A stretch of DNA of 64,000 bases from PoT sp049331405. Its GTDB lineage: Bacteria > Planctomycetota > Planctomycetia > Isosphaerales > Isosphaeraceae. The stretch covers positions 8,928,001-8,992,000 of the forward strand of contig NZ_CP186274.1 in NCBI RefSeq assembly GCF_049331405.1, read 5' to 3'. The notes under the pieces are model-generated. The model did not search any database. It worked only from the letters and a program-made list of their open reading frames with translations, and was not told the origin of the DNA. Position numbers and translations under genes: made by a program. Shown here piece after piece: positions 1 to 9,599 of this stretch; within the stretch, counting starts at the first letter, position 1; each line of letters opens with the position of its first letter.

Positions 1-63
1 AACTGCGGAGCCGTATTCAGGTCCAACTCCGACCCCAAGGTGGTGAAGGAGGAACCGTGGTCG

Positions 64-633
64 ATGACCTGGTATCGCTCGAAGACGTCGTCCCTCCCCG
101 ATCCCGGGGCGGAATTCGACATCACGAACCTATCGCTCCGAGCCAGGCTCGCCGTCGCCCTGCGGATCTTCGCCACCTATTGCGACGAGCGTAGCTTGTC
201 GCACCCCGACATCGACCGCTACCTAGATTATCTCTGGGAGTTCATCGGGCAATATGGAGGCAGCGGCAGCCCTTCATGCCGCTGGATCAAGGAGGAACCC
301 TCTTTGATCCAGGCCGGCCTCGGATATTCCTACCAGGACGAGTTCGAAGCCGCATTGCGCGAGGCCGAAGTCTCGATCACGACATTCCGAAAGGTGCTCG
401 TCTCCACGACCAAGGTGCTCTATTCCAGCCTCTACGGCGCAGCCGATGAAAAGAAATCGAGTCACTACATGCAGAAACTGGAATTGCATGTCGGCTCCAT
501 GGGAGTACCGCTCGTCGATACCCGCATATTCAACGCCTCGCGCTGGTCCGACAACAACGGCTGGGGCAACGTCCCCTCGGGCGAAGAATTAGCCACCTGG
601 CGAGGCTTATTTCTCAGGCACGACCCGAAATGA
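64..633 (+). CDS. Hypothetical protein, possibly 5'-truncated by the window edge
   Basis: I do not recognise this 190-residue protein. It is acidic and mostly soluble, with no signal peptide or membrane segment. I chose the ATG at 64 because a strong Shine-Dalgarno-like AAGGAGGA lies just before it at 46-53. The frame is open all the way to base 1, with two GTG codons at 40 and 43, so the true start could lie upstream. The stop overlaps the start of the next gene by four bases (ATGA), which implies translational coupling with a small membrane protein. Confidence 0.6.
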   Translation: MTWYRSKTSSLPDPGAEFDITNLSLRARLAVALRIFATYCDERSLSHPDIDRYLDYLWEFIGQYGGSGSPSCRWIKEEPSLIQAGLGYSYQDEFEAALREAEVSITTFRKVLVSTTKVLYSSLYGAADEKKSSHYMQKLELHVGSMGVPLVDTRIFNASRWSDNNGWGNVPSGEELATWRGLFLRHDPK

Positions 634-1154
634 ACCACTCTAGCCAGCGACGATTCACATTCGGCATCCAGCATTTCATGATCGCGATTGCACTCTTTGC
701 CGTATGTCTCAGCATCCTCATGTGGGTGATGAACTCTCGCCTGGGGTGGGGGATTTCCCAAGCGTTCGATCTCGCTGCTTACTTCCTCCCTCGTTGGAAG
801 TGGGCATCGTATGCCACGACGCTCGTCGCGTTGATTGCCCTGATCTGCGATCGCCGAACCTGGCGGATCCGCTCCATGTTACTCTTTCTGCCCTACAGCA
901 TCCCCATGGCGATTCTCCTCTTTGGAGAAGCCTTCGACCACAACCGAGGCTATTCCCGAACAGTTACGACCTGGTGTGCCTTCCTTCTCGAATGGTCCAC
1001 CTGGCTCCATCTACCCGTGGGATTATTCCTTATTGCAAATTTTCGCTCTCCATCATACTGGTTGATCATTGCATGTATTTTGGTAGGAGCAACCTGGCTC
1101 TCTCGAGGTGCGATAGTCTTGAGCTGGATGATGGTGACGGATATCTGGCTGTAA
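630..1154 (+). CDS. Small multi-spanning membrane protein
   Basis: A 174-residue protein with about five hydrophobic stretches: roughly residues 14-34, 58-74, 82-98, 115-138 and 143-165. The N-terminus (RFTFGIQHFMIAIALFAV) resembles the short leader helix common in planctomycete membrane proteins of unknown function; that likeness is from memory. It starts inside the stop codon of the upstream gene, so the two are probably co-translated. No catalytic motif is visible and I assign no function. Confidence 0.65.
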   Translation: MNHSSQRRFTFGIQHFMIAIALFAVCLSILMWVMNSRLGWGISQAFDLAAYFLPRWKWASYATTLVALIALICDRRTWRIRSMLLFLPYSIPMAILLFGEAFDHNRGYSRTVTTWCAFLLEWSTWLHLPVGLFLIANFRSPSYWLIIACILVGATWLSRGAIVLSWMMVTDIWL

Positions 1155-1282
1155 TTCAGCTCAGGAACAATGATAAACTTGCAAATCAATCAACAAACAT
1201 CATATTCCAACTTCATGGGCTCTCTATCTCGGGGGCATAATGAATCCTCGAAGTCGCCATGCAGTCGTCCTCAGGAAGACCT

Positions 1283-1894
1283 TCATGGACCTTGTAGCGA
1301 TCCAATCCAACCCAGGACACTCACGGCGTTGCGGAATGACTTACTGATACCAGCACCATTGAGGGCAACCTTGATTTCCTGGGTGCCGAAGTCCCTCGTA
1401 TTGTCGGTGAGTAGTGCCCTCGCGGAGTCGGGATGTGAGGCCGAATGCTCGAGGATGGTGTGGAGGATGAAGTTGTCGGTCGGCTATGGGATGAGGATTT
1501 CCGAAATGGATTGACCCAGGACCTTATCCGACTCAGCGATGCGATCCAGCACGCCTGACGCTCTATCCACGAACCGGAAGAGACGATCCTGGATATCGTT
1601 GAGGAGGCGATCATTCGCGAGCCGACTTTCGGTGAAATTGGCGAGCAACTCTCGGGCATTCTTGGACGTCGCGTCGCGTTTCAGTTGGTTGATCTGCTTG
1701 TCGAGTTGATCCCGAAACCAGCCGCGACGCTTCTTCTCGTCCTCGAAGGCTGAGAACGACTCCATGAAGCAGCCTGACGGGATTGCCACCCGTACCGATT
1801 CGCTGACGGCGTCGAGGAGTTCGTAGCCCTTCTCCTCTCGGCCCATCGCCACGCTCATGAGGAAGTTGGTCTCTACGTAGATGATGACGCCCAT
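1283..1894 (-). pseudogene. PIN-domain protein interrupted by an in-frame TAG
   Basis: From the ATG at 1894 (GAGGT upstream) the reading frame gives a PIN-like N-terminus, IIYVETNFLMSVA, where the first acidic site is Glu. After 136 residues a TAG stands at 1484-1486. The same frame continues without another stop for 66 codons to a TGA at 1283-1285. The continuation begins PTDNFILHTILEH and contains DNTRDF, the acidic C-terminal half of a PIN nuclease fold. The TAG therefore removes catalytic residues if it is read as a stop. Tyr or Gln codons are one base away from TAG. Possibilities are recent inactivation, a sequencing error or readthrough. The ATG lies 1 bp after the stop of the upstream gene, so the pair is one operon. 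Confidence 0.7.
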
Positions 1895-1895
1895 C

Positions 1896-2366
1896 TCAGA
1901 CCTCGAGGGGTTGCGTCGAGCCACCTTCGATTTTCTCGACGAACCCCGTACCTGCCAGACGGTCCAGCCCCGGCGGGCTTGCGGATTTCCAGTGATAGGC
2001 CAGGTCGCGGATCCACGCCTCGACCAATGACGAGAGATAATACAAAAACACCCGCTTACTTCCGAATTCGTCGTCGTAGTGCTTCAAGATCCCCGCGGTG
2101 GGGAGGGTGACGAGCGGCGAATCGGCGTCGAAGGTACGTCCCGGATTCGCGCGATAGAGTCGAATCTCCGAAGGATCGACCGTCAGGACAAACTCGGGGT
2201 TGAACGTCGAGGCAAACGGAGAGTGATCGAAAGGCATCGGCTCAGACGAGGCCATGTCCCAGCCATGCCGCTCAGAGTTTATCTTGATATCGACAAGTAC
2301 GATCCAGCGACCTTCCTTGTCGGTGATGACAAAATCATTCTCTCCCCAAGGCATGACTTCCGGCAT
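1896..2366 (-). CDS. Hypothetical protein paired with the PIN gene
   Basis: About 156 residues; the product is not recognised. I chose the ATG at 2366 because GGAG lies about 8 nt upstream; a longer open frame to 2624 has a low-complexity, proline-rich N-terminus unlike a real protein. The start carries ENDFVITDKEGRWIVLVDIK, an acidic strand followed by a D-x-K strand. This could be a remnant of a PD-(D/E)XK-type fold or simply a beta-sheet domain; that is a guess. The stop is 1 bp from the PIN start, so the two form a two-gene unit. It may be the partner of that PIN protein. Confidence 0.55.
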   Translation of the reverse strand: MPEVMPWGENDFVITDKEGRWIVLVDIKINSERHGWDMASSEPMPFDHSPFASTFNPEFVLTVDPSEIRLYRANPGRTFDADSPLVTLPTAGILKHYDDEFGSKRVFLYYLSSLVEAWIRDLAYHWKSASPPGLDRLAGTGFVEKIEGGSTQPLEV

Positions 2367-2509
2367 CGGCCCCATCTCCAAATGTCTTTGCCGCTGCGAA
2401 TGCCTGTTCCATTCCTTCCCTGCGCCCCTCCAATGTACCAATGCACAGGGAACAAGAAAACTCCACCTGCCTTTCGAGGGCCAATCTGGCGACCTTGCCA
2501 CCACTCCCC

Positions 2510-3769
2510 TCAATCCTCCACGAGTCGGCTCAGGCGGAGGCGGTTGTCGGGGAGGAGCGTGATGAACTGCTTCGAGCCGGGATGGTAGGCGGTTGGGATG
2601 AATTCCGCGTCGTGGAGGAGGCACTCGCCGGTGGCGACGTCCCAGACGCTGGTGCCGGCATCAAGAGAGGTTGAGAAGAGGTAGCGGTCGAAGACGAAGG
2701 TGCCGTCGGGGCCGGGGAACCAGCGGAGGAGGTGGCCGGTTTCGACGTCGTAGAGGAGGGCGGCGGGGATCAGGTTCTCGTCGTCGTTGCCATAGCCCCA
2801 GACGGCCACGGTGCGGGCATCGACCCAGCAAATCGAGCCGCCCCAGAAGTAGTTGCGATCGCAAAGGTCTCGCCGAGATGGGCCGTCCTCCGATTCCCAG
2901 GGGTTCGCCTCAAGCCAGCGCCGAAGGCTCCAACTCGAGACGACGCCCACCGGATGCCAGACCCAGCCGTTGTCCACGACCCATTCACCGTCGGGCGAAA
3001 CGGCCAGGGCGCCGTGGAAGAAATCGAGGTAGTGCTCGGGCCGGGAGTCAAGACTGGTATAAGGCTCGATGGTTCGCTCGGTCAGCAACCGTCCGGTCCT
3101 CGGGTCGGAGATCTCAAGGCGGTTCCAGTCGGTCGCGTGGACGAGCCGCAGTTGGCCGTCGAGTTCGAAGAAGGCGAACGAGAAGTTCGTATGCTCGACT
3201 TGGTAGTTGCTCCGGTCGAGCCGCATCGTGGCTTTTCCCGTCGCGAGGTCGAGGACGATCCCGTGACGCCCCTTCGCCTCGACGATCGCGGCCATCTCGC
3301 CGCGGGGCGACGCCACGAGCGTCCATTCCGGCTCCCGAAGGGTCGCCGCGCGGAGCACCTGCGTGAGCCGGAGGACCGAGCCTCGGACCGGGTCGACCCG
3401 ATACAACTCGCCGCCACGAGCCAGGACGAGGCACTCGCCCTGCTCGGAGGCCGCGATCGGGCTGAGGCTCACGACCTCGCCGGGGATCGACTCCGCGAAG
3501 GCTCTTTCTTCGTGTTGGAACCTCAACCGACTCGGCCGCGTGAGGATCGGGGGACGACCGATGATGCCGTCCTTTATGAAGTCCCAGCAGCCCTCATCCT
3601 CGACCTCGGCGAATTGCTCCGGAGTGACTTCCAACAGATTCGCCTCGATGGCGCCGGGATCGTTGCAGCAGGGCTTGCAAATCAGGGCGTAGTCGAGGCC
3701 CGTCCCGTCGAAATAGTGGGCGTAATCCTGGCTGTGAATCGTTTGCAGATGAACGCAGATGCGGGGCAT
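2510..3769 (-). CDS. WD40/YVTN-like beta-propeller protein
   Basis: A 419-residue cytoplasmic-looking protein with no signal peptide. Residues about 95-410 contain repeated strand patterns such as LARGGELYRVDP, GIVLDLATGKA, ALLYDVETGHLLRWFPG and TSVWDVATGECLLHD, typical of degenerate WD40 or YVTN propeller blades. The first 80 residues are a separate domain with two vicinal cysteines (KPCCND). No enzymatic motif is visible. The gene is on the same strand as the PIN pair but 143 bp upstream of it, so co-transcription is possible but not required. Confidence 0.65.
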   Translation of the reverse strand: MPRICVHLQTIHSQDYAHYFDGTGLDYALICKPCCNDPGAIEANLLEVTPEQFAEVEDEGCWDFIKDGIIGRPPILTRPSRLRFQHEERAFAESIPGEVVSLSPIAASEQGECLVLARGGELYRVDPVRGSVLRLTQVLRAATLREPEWTLVASPRGEMAAIVEAKGRHGIVLDLATGKATMRLDRSNYQVEHTNFSFAFFELDGQLRLVHATDWNRLEISDPRTGRLLTERTIEPYTSLDSRPEHYLDFFHGALAVSPDGEWVVDNGWVWHPVGVVSSWSLRRWLEANPWESEDGPSRRDLCDRNYFWGGSICWVDARTVAVWGYGNDDENLIPAALLYDVETGHLLRWFPGPDGTFVFDRYLFSTSLDAGTSVWDVATGECLLHDAEFIPTAYHPGSKQFITLLPDNRLRLSRLVED

Positions 3770-3930
3770 GGTGTCACCTTCATGACAGGCTTTACGTCGA
3801 CCCGATGCGATTGAATGCTCAATGATCCTCGCAAGCCATGAGATTCGCGGGCGTTTTCATCGTATAGTGAGCCTTGCCGCGATCCAACTGGCGGCGGCGC
3901 AGGGCGACGAAGGCCTCGGAGGGAACGACC

Positions 3931-4620
3931 ATGTTCGCATCACTGGATCGCGTCGATATCGTGCTGAAAGAGGACTCGGACGGGCGGAAGAGGTTCGTGC
4001 AGACGGACCACCGCACGACGGCGGAACTCGAGCGGGAGCCGGAGCTTTCGTCGCTCATGGCCCTCGTCCGCATCCTCAACCCGAAGCGGATGGCCGAGCC
4101 GGGATCGCCCGAGCCGCTGGTCGTCTACTCGGCCCGCGAACGGCCCCCCGAGGCCCTCCGGCGGGTCATCCTCGCGGCGGGGGCCCAGATCGTCCTGGGC
4201 GACGACTTCAAGCCCGACGCCGCCGAGAAGGAGTCCCCCGCGCTCGACGCGGTGATCCAATCCACCTTCACCGGCCTCGCCCGCGCGGTCGCTGCCGAAT
4301 TCCAGGCCCCCCTCACCGCCGAAGGCCTCAGGAAAGTCGAGGACGCCCTGGCCGGCCTCGCGGGGAGCCCCGAAACGGACGAGGCCGCCTACTGGATCTC
4401 GGTCCTGAAGCTCGGGAGCTTCGGCGGCGAGGTCATCCGCTCGACGAACGGCGGCCAGTGGCTCGTCTCCGACTCCGGCACCTTGCCCTTCACCCTCTCC
4501 ACGAGTTTCCGCGGCGAGGAGGCCCGGGTCAACCCGCTCGGCAAGGCCATCAAGCGGTTCGCCAACGGGGAAGAGGATTCCCTCGTGAGCCTCGTGGAGC
4601 TGCTCCAGAGCGAGCCCTGA
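3931..4620 (+). CDS. Hypothetical protein
   Basis: A 229-residue soluble, acidic protein that I do not recognise. The ATG at 3931 is preceded by GGAGGGA at a normal spacing, so I prefer it to the ATG at 3874, whose extra 19 residues are basic and low complexity. The sequence has an N-terminal mixed region (FASLDRVDIVLKEDSDG), a central alpha/beta stretch (PLVVYSARERPPEALRRVILAAGAQIVLG), and a C-terminal part with WLVSDSGTLPFTLS. It is flanked by convergent and divergent genes and appears monocistronic. Confidence 0.6.
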   Translation: MFASLDRVDIVLKEDSDGRKRFVQTDHRTTAELEREPELSSLMALVRILNPKRMAEPGSPEPLVVYSARERPPEALRRVILAAGAQIVLGDDFKPDAAEKESPALDAVIQSTFTGLARAVAAEFQAPLTAEGLRKVEDALAGLAGSPETDEAAYWISVLKLGSFGGEVIRSTNGGQWLVSDSGTLPFTLSTSFRGEEARVNPLGKAIKRFANGEEDSLVSLVELLQSEP

Positions 4621-4656
4621 GAACGAGGAATCTCGAGATGCCTCGACCCCCTCGGC

Positions 4657-5049
4657 TCAGGCTGAGGGGGGCGGGGCCTCGGCGTCCTTGATGGCCGGCT
4701 CGGGGTAATCCTCCCACCTCGGGAAGGTCATGCCTTTCGCGAGGTCGGTGTACTGCTGCGCAACCTGTGTCCCGACCGCGGCGGCTACGCCGATGGCTCC
4801 CAGCACATACATCGCGATCTCACCGGGATCGTGGGGACGTTTCCAGAGCGAGATCGCCACGAAGGCGACAACCGCCATTCCGCAACCCAGCGTCCGCTTG
4901 AGCGCGGTCGGCGTCTGGAAGAAGGGGGGACGAACTTTGATCCCGAGCAACCAGAGGATCCGGTAAATCGGAGGGGCGGTGGTGAAGCGGTTGATCCCTC
5001 GTGCGCTCATCTCTCGGATGTGTTGAGCGACCTTCTGGCGATGATTCAT
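4657..5049 (-). CDS. DUF6404-like small membrane protein
   Basis: A 130-residue protein. The N-terminus (VAQHIREMSARGINRFTTA, then PPIYRILWLLGIKVRPPFF) matches what I remember of DUF6404: a short amphipathic helix, the APPIYRLLW signature and a PPHF-like turn. Two membrane helices follow at about residues 53-70 and 77-97. Function of the family is unknown. Its start lies about 200 bp from the sigma-factor fusion on the other strand, so the two are divergently transcribed. SD support is weak (AGGA directly next to the ATG). Confidence 0.6.
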   Translation of the reverse strand: MNHRQKVAQHIREMSARGINRFTTAPPIYRILWLLGIKVRPPFFQTPTALKRTLGCGMAVVAFVAISLWKRPHDPGEIAMYVLGAIGVAAAVGTQVAQQYTDLAKGMTFPRWEDYPEPAIKDAEAPPPSA

Positions 5050-5247
5050 CCTGACTCGACTCGCGGGGGGGTTCGGTCTGGTCTTTCGGCGGATGCCCCG
5101 CATGTTAGGCGTCGAGGGCTTGCCTGTCACGACCAAGATTCGCAGCGGCTTCCGTCCTCGACCAAAAAAATTGGGACTGATCCCCGACCGGCCAAGCACT
5201 CTACACTGAGACGTAGAGGATGAAGGCGGGGCAGGGGAGTCGTCCTT

Positions 5248-8151
5248 ATGCTGAGCGAGCGGGCTGCGGTCGTGTTGAAGCCTGTCGAGGTCCTGTTCAG
5301 GGACGGGGCGGCGGGGGAACTCGACGACCACCAACTGCTGGAGCGTTTCGAGACTCGGAGCGGCGAGGCTGCGCAGGCGGCCTTCGCGCTGCTGATGGAC
5401 CGGCACGCGGCGATGGTGCTGAACACCTGCCGGAACCTGCTCGGGAACGAGCACGACGCCCAGGACGCCTCGCAGGCCACCTTCCTCGTCCTCGCCAGGA
5501 AGGCCGGGGCGATCCGGAATCGCGAGGCCATCGGGGCCTGGCTCCATCGGGTGGCCGTCCGCATGGCGACGCGACTGAAGGTCGCCGCGGGACGCCGCAA
5601 GGTCCACGAGACGCGAGGCAGCGAGATGTCGGCCCGACGACTGGGAGAGCCCATCTCGGACGCGGAGGGATGGCCCGAGCTCCACGAGGAGATCGAGCGA
5701 CTCCCCGAGAAATTCCGGATCCCGCTGGTCCTCTGCTACCTCGAAGGGCTCACGCATCAGCAGGCCGCGGGGCGGCTCGACTGGCCGGTCGGCACGGTCG
5801 AGAGCCGGCTGACCCGGGGACGGCAGAAGCTCCGCGAGCGGCTCCTGCGGAGGGGGTTTGCAGCGTCGGCGGGGCTCGTCGCTTCCACGGATGCGGCGGG
5901 TGTCGCCGGGACTTCGATCCCCGCCGGTTGGGTCGAGACGACCTCGCTCATCGCGACGCGATTCGCCGCGGGCGAGGCTGTCGCCGTCGTCGCTTCGGGC
6001 CAGGTCGCCTCGCTCACCCAGGGGATGCTCAGGACCATGCTGATATCGACATTCAAGCTCGGCGCCGGGGCCTGCGCGGCCCTCGGCCTCTTCGCCAGCG
6101 GGATGCTCGCCGTGATGGAGCCGGGGGCGGGATCGAAGCCCGAACCGGTCGTGGCGAAGGATATGCCGGCGAAGGATGCCGCTCCCAAGATCGCGGACGC
6201 CGACGAGATGCCGCGGGCTATGATCGAGGTCGAGGGCCGGGTCGTCGCGCCCGATGGAACTCCCGTCGCCGGGGCGAAACTCTGGCTCGGGTTCCAGACC
6301 CTCGACTGGACCTGGCCGAGCCGGATGCCCGAGGTCCGGGCAGTCTCGAAGGCCGATGGCCGCTTCGACTTCACGCTGAAAGACAATGACCCGGAGATCA
6401 GCCTGGCGCTCCGGATCACTTCGGGTTGGCCGGGAGGATTCGGCGGGGCGCAGGTGGTGGCCTCAGCCGAAGGATATGCACCGGCCTGGGCGCCCGCCGG
6501 ACAGCTCGGCGACCTGAGCTTGAAGCCCGCGGATGCGCCGATCGAGGGCCGGCTCATCACCCTCGAAGGCAAGCCGATCCAGGGGGCCGAGGTCCGCCTC
6601 ACGAGGCTGGAAGACCCGGCGAACTCGAACCCGCTCTTCTGCCCATTAACCGGCACCGCTCCCGCGAAGCGTGCTCAGAACAGGGACGCGACGGCGTTGA
6701 ACCCATCCACCAGGCTCGAGTACAACCGCCCGACGAAGACCGACAACGACGGGAAATTCCAACTCCCGCCCATCGGCCCCGACAGGCAGGCGACGCTGGC
6801 CATCTCCGGGCCGGGGATCATGCGGCAGCACGTTCTCGTCGCATCAAAGTCCTTCCCGACGCCCCCGAAGGAGCAGCAGGCTCGCGAAGGGGTCTCCCGC
6901 TACGGGCTCAAGTTTGAACATCCGTGCAATCCCGGCAAGTCGATCTCCGGTGTCGTCCGCGACAAGGCGACGAAGGCGCCGATCGCCGGGATCAGCGTCC
7001 GCTCAGCATTCGGCTCGTCGGTCCTGGCCATGGCCGATCAGGAGGGTCGATATCGGCTCGACGGGCTAGGCAAATTAGCCTCATATACTCTGATTGCCTC
7101 GGCCAGGGGGACGGACGAGCCTTATGTCGACTCGCGGCAGGCCTTCGGCGACATCGCCGGGTATGAACCCCTCGTCGCCGACATCGAGATGGTTCGCGGG
7201 GTCGCGGTCACGGGCCGCCTGATCGATCGAGCCACCAAGCAGCCGGTCCAGGGCTGGGTCGCCTACGCGGCGATGCGGAGCAACCCCCACTGGTCGCCGG
7301 TCCCCGGGTTCGACCGGGGGATGAATCGCTATCATCCCAGTACGCACGTCCCGGCGATGGCCGACGGCAGTTTCCGGCTCGTCGCATTGCCCGGCACGGG
7401 CTTCCTCGTGGCGCACATCCAGTATCAGGACGACCGCTTCATCCCCGCCGGGGTCCCGGCCAGGGAGCAAAAGGGGGCGCTCTCGATCCAGTACGACACC
7501 GTCCCCTTCGAGGTCTGGCCGCAGCACTTCCCCGCGGTGAGCCGGATCGAGATCCCCGAGGGGGCCAAGACCTTCCAGTGCGACCTGACCTTCGACTCGG
7601 GCATCACACGGGAATGCCGGGTATTCGACCTTGAGGGTAATGAGCTCAAAGGGGCGAGCCTGATCGGCGACACCTTCCGCAACACCCACAACTTCAAGAC
7701 GCTGGCCGATTCTCAATTCACGATCTACGGATTGAGCACCGACCCGCTTCTCTTGAGGAGGATCACCCTGCGGCACGAGGCCCGGGGCCTGGGCCTCTCG
7801 AAGTGGGTCGGCGCGGGAGACGGCTCGATGCTCGACTTCCGGCTCGAGCCGCTGGCCACCCTCAAGGGCCGCCTCGTCGACGCCGATGGCAAGCCACGGA
7901 AGCCCGGGGCGGCCTCGGCCCCGCTCCAACTCCTCGCGATCGTCGACGACCCCATCCGTGGCGCCCACCTCGAATTCAACCCGCCGATCCCCTCGAACCT
8001 CGACGACGAGGGCCGCTTCCACTTCGACGGAGTGGTCCCCAACCGCCCCTACAACATCCAGTGCGGCGTATCCTTCCCCCTCCGCGACTGGACCCCCAAA
8101 CCCGGCGAGGTCAAAGACCTGGGCGACATCCGGCCCGGCCCCGGCGAGTAA
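5248..8151 (+). CDS. ECF sigma factor fused to carboxypeptidase-like repeats
   Basis: A 967-residue fusion. Residues about 45-115 are sigma region 2 (ALLMDRHAAMVLNTC, then DAQDASQATFLVLARKAG) and about 150-205 are sigma region 4 with an HTH (THQQAAGRLDWPVGTVESRL). A hydrophobic span near residues 268-290 (FKLGAGACAALGLFASGM) would anchor it. The rest consists of beta-sandwich repeats of carboxypeptidase-regulatory/SpaA type (VEGRVVAPDGTPVAGAKLWLG; LKGRLVDADGKPRKPGA). This architecture is known in planctomycetes; topology predicts a cytoplasmic sigma part and an outside repeat part. No anti-sigma gene is adjacent, so the extension may itself control the sigma domain (inference). It precedes a DUF1559 gene by 150 bp. 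Confidence 0.85.
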   Translation: MLSERAAVVLKPVEVLFRDGAAGELDDHQLLERFETRSGEAAQAAFALLMDRHAAMVLNTCRNLLGNEHDAQDASQATFLVLARKAGAIRNREAIGAWLHRVAVRMATRLKVAAGRRKVHETRGSEMSARRLGEPISDAEGWPELHEEIERLPEKFRIPLVLCYLEGLTHQQAAGRLDWPVGTVESRLTRGRQKLRERLLRRGFAASAGLVASTDAAGVAGTSIPAGWVETTSLIATRFAAGEAVAVVASGQVASLTQGMLRTMLISTFKLGAGACAALGLFASGMLAVMEPGAGSKPEPVVAKDMPAKDAAPKIADADEMPRAMIEVEGRVVAPDGTPVAGAKLWLGFQTLDWTWPSRMPEVRAVSKADGRFDFTLKDNDPEISLALRITSGWPGGFGGAQVVASAEGYAPAWAPAGQLGDLSLKPADAPIEGRLITLEGKPIQGAEVRLTRLEDPANSNPLFCPLTGTAPAKRAQNRDATALNPSTRLEYNRPTKTDNDGKFQLPPIGPDRQATLAISGPGIMRQHVLVASKSFPTPPKEQQAREGVSRYGLKFEHPCNPGKSISGVVRDKATKAPIAGISVRSAFGSSVLAMADQEGRYRLDGLGKLASYTLIASARGTDEPYVDSRQAFGDIAGYEPLVADIEMVRGVAVTGRLIDRATKQPVQGWVAYAAMRSNPHWSPVPGFDRGMNRYHPSTHVPAMADGSFRLVALPGTGFLVAHIQYQDDRFIPAGVPAREQKGALSIQYDTVPFEVWPQHFPAVSRIEIPEGAKTFQCDLTFDSGITRECRVFDLEGNELKGASLIGDTFRNTHNFKTLADSQFTIYGLSTDPLLLRRITLRHEARGLGLSKWVGAGDGSMLDFRLEPLATLKGRLVDADGKPRKPGAASAPLQLLAIVDDPIRGAHLEFNPPIPSNLDDEGRFHFDGVVPNRPYNIQCGVSFPLRDWTPKPGEVKDLGDIRPGPGE

Positions 8152-8304
8152 ACGCCGGTTCGCCAGGCTCTTGAAATGAAAACGTGATTCGATTCAAGAG
8201 GATTATTCTGCAAAGGATTTCGGATTGACAGGCCCCTGGGAAAGCCTACCCTGCAATTGGATCGGGACACTCCGGGCCCTCGTCAACGAGAGAAGGATCT
8301 TGCC

Positions 8305-9306
8305 ATGCGTCGACAACGCCCATCGAGCCGGGTGCGAGCCTTCACCCTGATCGAGCTTCTGGTCGTCATCGCGATCATCGCCATCCTCGTCGCGCTGCTG
8401 CTCCCCGCCGTCCAGGCCGCCCGCGAGGCCGCCCGACGGCTCCAATGCCAGAACAACCTGAAGCAGATCGGCCTGGCGATGCACGGCTACCACGACGCCT
8501 GGCAGTGCTTCCCACCGGCCTACCTCGCTTCGTACACGATGCCGGCCTCGGTGCCGGCCCCCGAGCTCGGCGGCGGGTGGGCCTGGGGCACGTTCATCCT
8601 GCCTTATCTCGAGCAACGGCCCATTTACGACGCAGCGAACTTCGCCCTGGGCTTCGGCGGAGTCAACGGCGACGAGCCGGGCTTTCCCGGCTTGTTTGCC
8701 AACAAGACGGTAAGGCGATCCACCATCTCGGTCTTCCTCTGCCCGAGCGACGGAGGCGGCGAAGGCCCGCTCCGCCTCGGCGTTGGTTCCGGATCGATCG
8801 ATGGGCGTGCCTGCCAGTATGTGGCCTCGGTCGGCTGGATGGACACCTCGCGACTCCCCATCCGGGCGACCGGCCTGCTCTACCCGAATAGCCGAGTCGG
8901 CATAGGCGACGTCCTCGACGGCACGAGCACGACCCTGATGGTCGGAGAACGTTCGCGCGACCTTGCTGAGGCCACCTGGACGGGCATCTTCGGCACTCGC
9001 AACCTGCCGGTCCCCCTTTGCACCAAGGAAGGGTGGCCCTTCCAGTCATGCGTCAGCCTGCTGTTCCTGGTGATGGGCCGCACGGGGCCCTCGGCCGACG
9101 TCATCAGCGGCAGCATCCCCGGCGACGTGGCCCTGAGCCCCCGCCGCAGCGGCGCCGACGGCTTCGCCAGTCTGCATCCCGGCGGCTGCCAGTTCCTCCT
9201 CGGCGACGGCTCGGTCAGGTTCCTCAAGGGCACCCTCGCCCCCTCCGTCTTCCGCGCCCTCGGCTCCCGCGCCGATGGCGAAATCGTCGGCTCGGATCAG
9301 TACTGA
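8305..9306 (+). CDS. DUF1559 prepilin-type (pseudopilin-like) protein
   Basis: A 333-residue protein with a type IV prepilin leader: a basic N-terminus followed by AFTLIELLVVIAIIAILVALL, then VQAAREAARRLQCQNNLKQIGLAMHGYHD. This is the hallmark of the DUF1559 family that is heavily expanded in planctomycetes. The C-terminal part (FASLHPGGCQFLLGDGSVRFL) is the conserved H-x-G-x-x-x-x-x-xDG end of the family. I chose the ATG at 8305, preceded by GAAGGA; an in-frame ATG at 8257 would place extra residues before the leader. Cleavage and methylation by a prepilin peptidase at the residue before Phe is expected. It is probably exported and cell-envelope associated. Confidence 0.9.
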   Translation: MRRQRPSSRVRAFTLIELLVVIAIIAILVALLLPAVQAAREAARRLQCQNNLKQIGLAMHGYHDAWQCFPPAYLASYTMPASVPAPELGGGWAWGTFILPYLEQRPIYDAANFALGFGGVNGDEPGFPGLFANKTVRRSTISVFLCPSDGGGEGPLRLGVGSGSIDGRACQYVASVGWMDTSRLPIRATGLLYPNSRVGIGDVLDGTSTTLMVGERSRDLAEATWTGIFGTRNLPVPLCTKEGWPFQSCVSLLFLVMGRTGPSADVISGSIPGDVALSPRRSGADGFASLHPGGCQFLLGDGSVRFLKGTLAPSVFRALGSRADGEIVGSDQY

Positions 9307-9397
9307 GCATCGAGCCGCTTCCGCAACGCTACGTATCGATGGCAAAGTGGGCTTGACCCTACGGCGAACGACACGGCGTCGCACAGCTTGCCGCGAT

Positions 9398-9439
9398 CGG
9401 GACGATCGGAGTCGCGCAGCGTCGAGAGGCTGTACGCGA
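9398..9439 (+). repeat. 42-bp intergenic repeat, copy A
   Basis: This is the most diverged copy of the element. It shares the core GTCGCGCAGCG-CGAGAGG with copies B and C, and lies 160 bp before copy B in the same orientation. Confidence 0.55.
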
Positions 9440-9557
9440 TTCTCCCCGGCCGTCACCCGATGCCCCGGGCTCAGTTCCGGACAGGGATTGGCCCGAGATC
9501 GAGGGGAAGGACCCGTCGGAAACCCGCAAAGGCCCTCCATGATCGGGTGGCCGCGGC

Positions 9558-9599
9558 TGGAACAACCGGGGTCGCGCAGCGACAAGAGGTTTTCCGCAA
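9558..9599 (+). repeat. 42-bp intergenic repeat, copy B
   Basis: Begins TGGAACAACCGGGGTCGCGC and ends TTTTCCGCAA. It matches copy C at about 36 of 42 positions by eye. The flanks also have loose likeness (CCCG followed by GGA/GGG-rich sequence). Confidence 0.65.
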
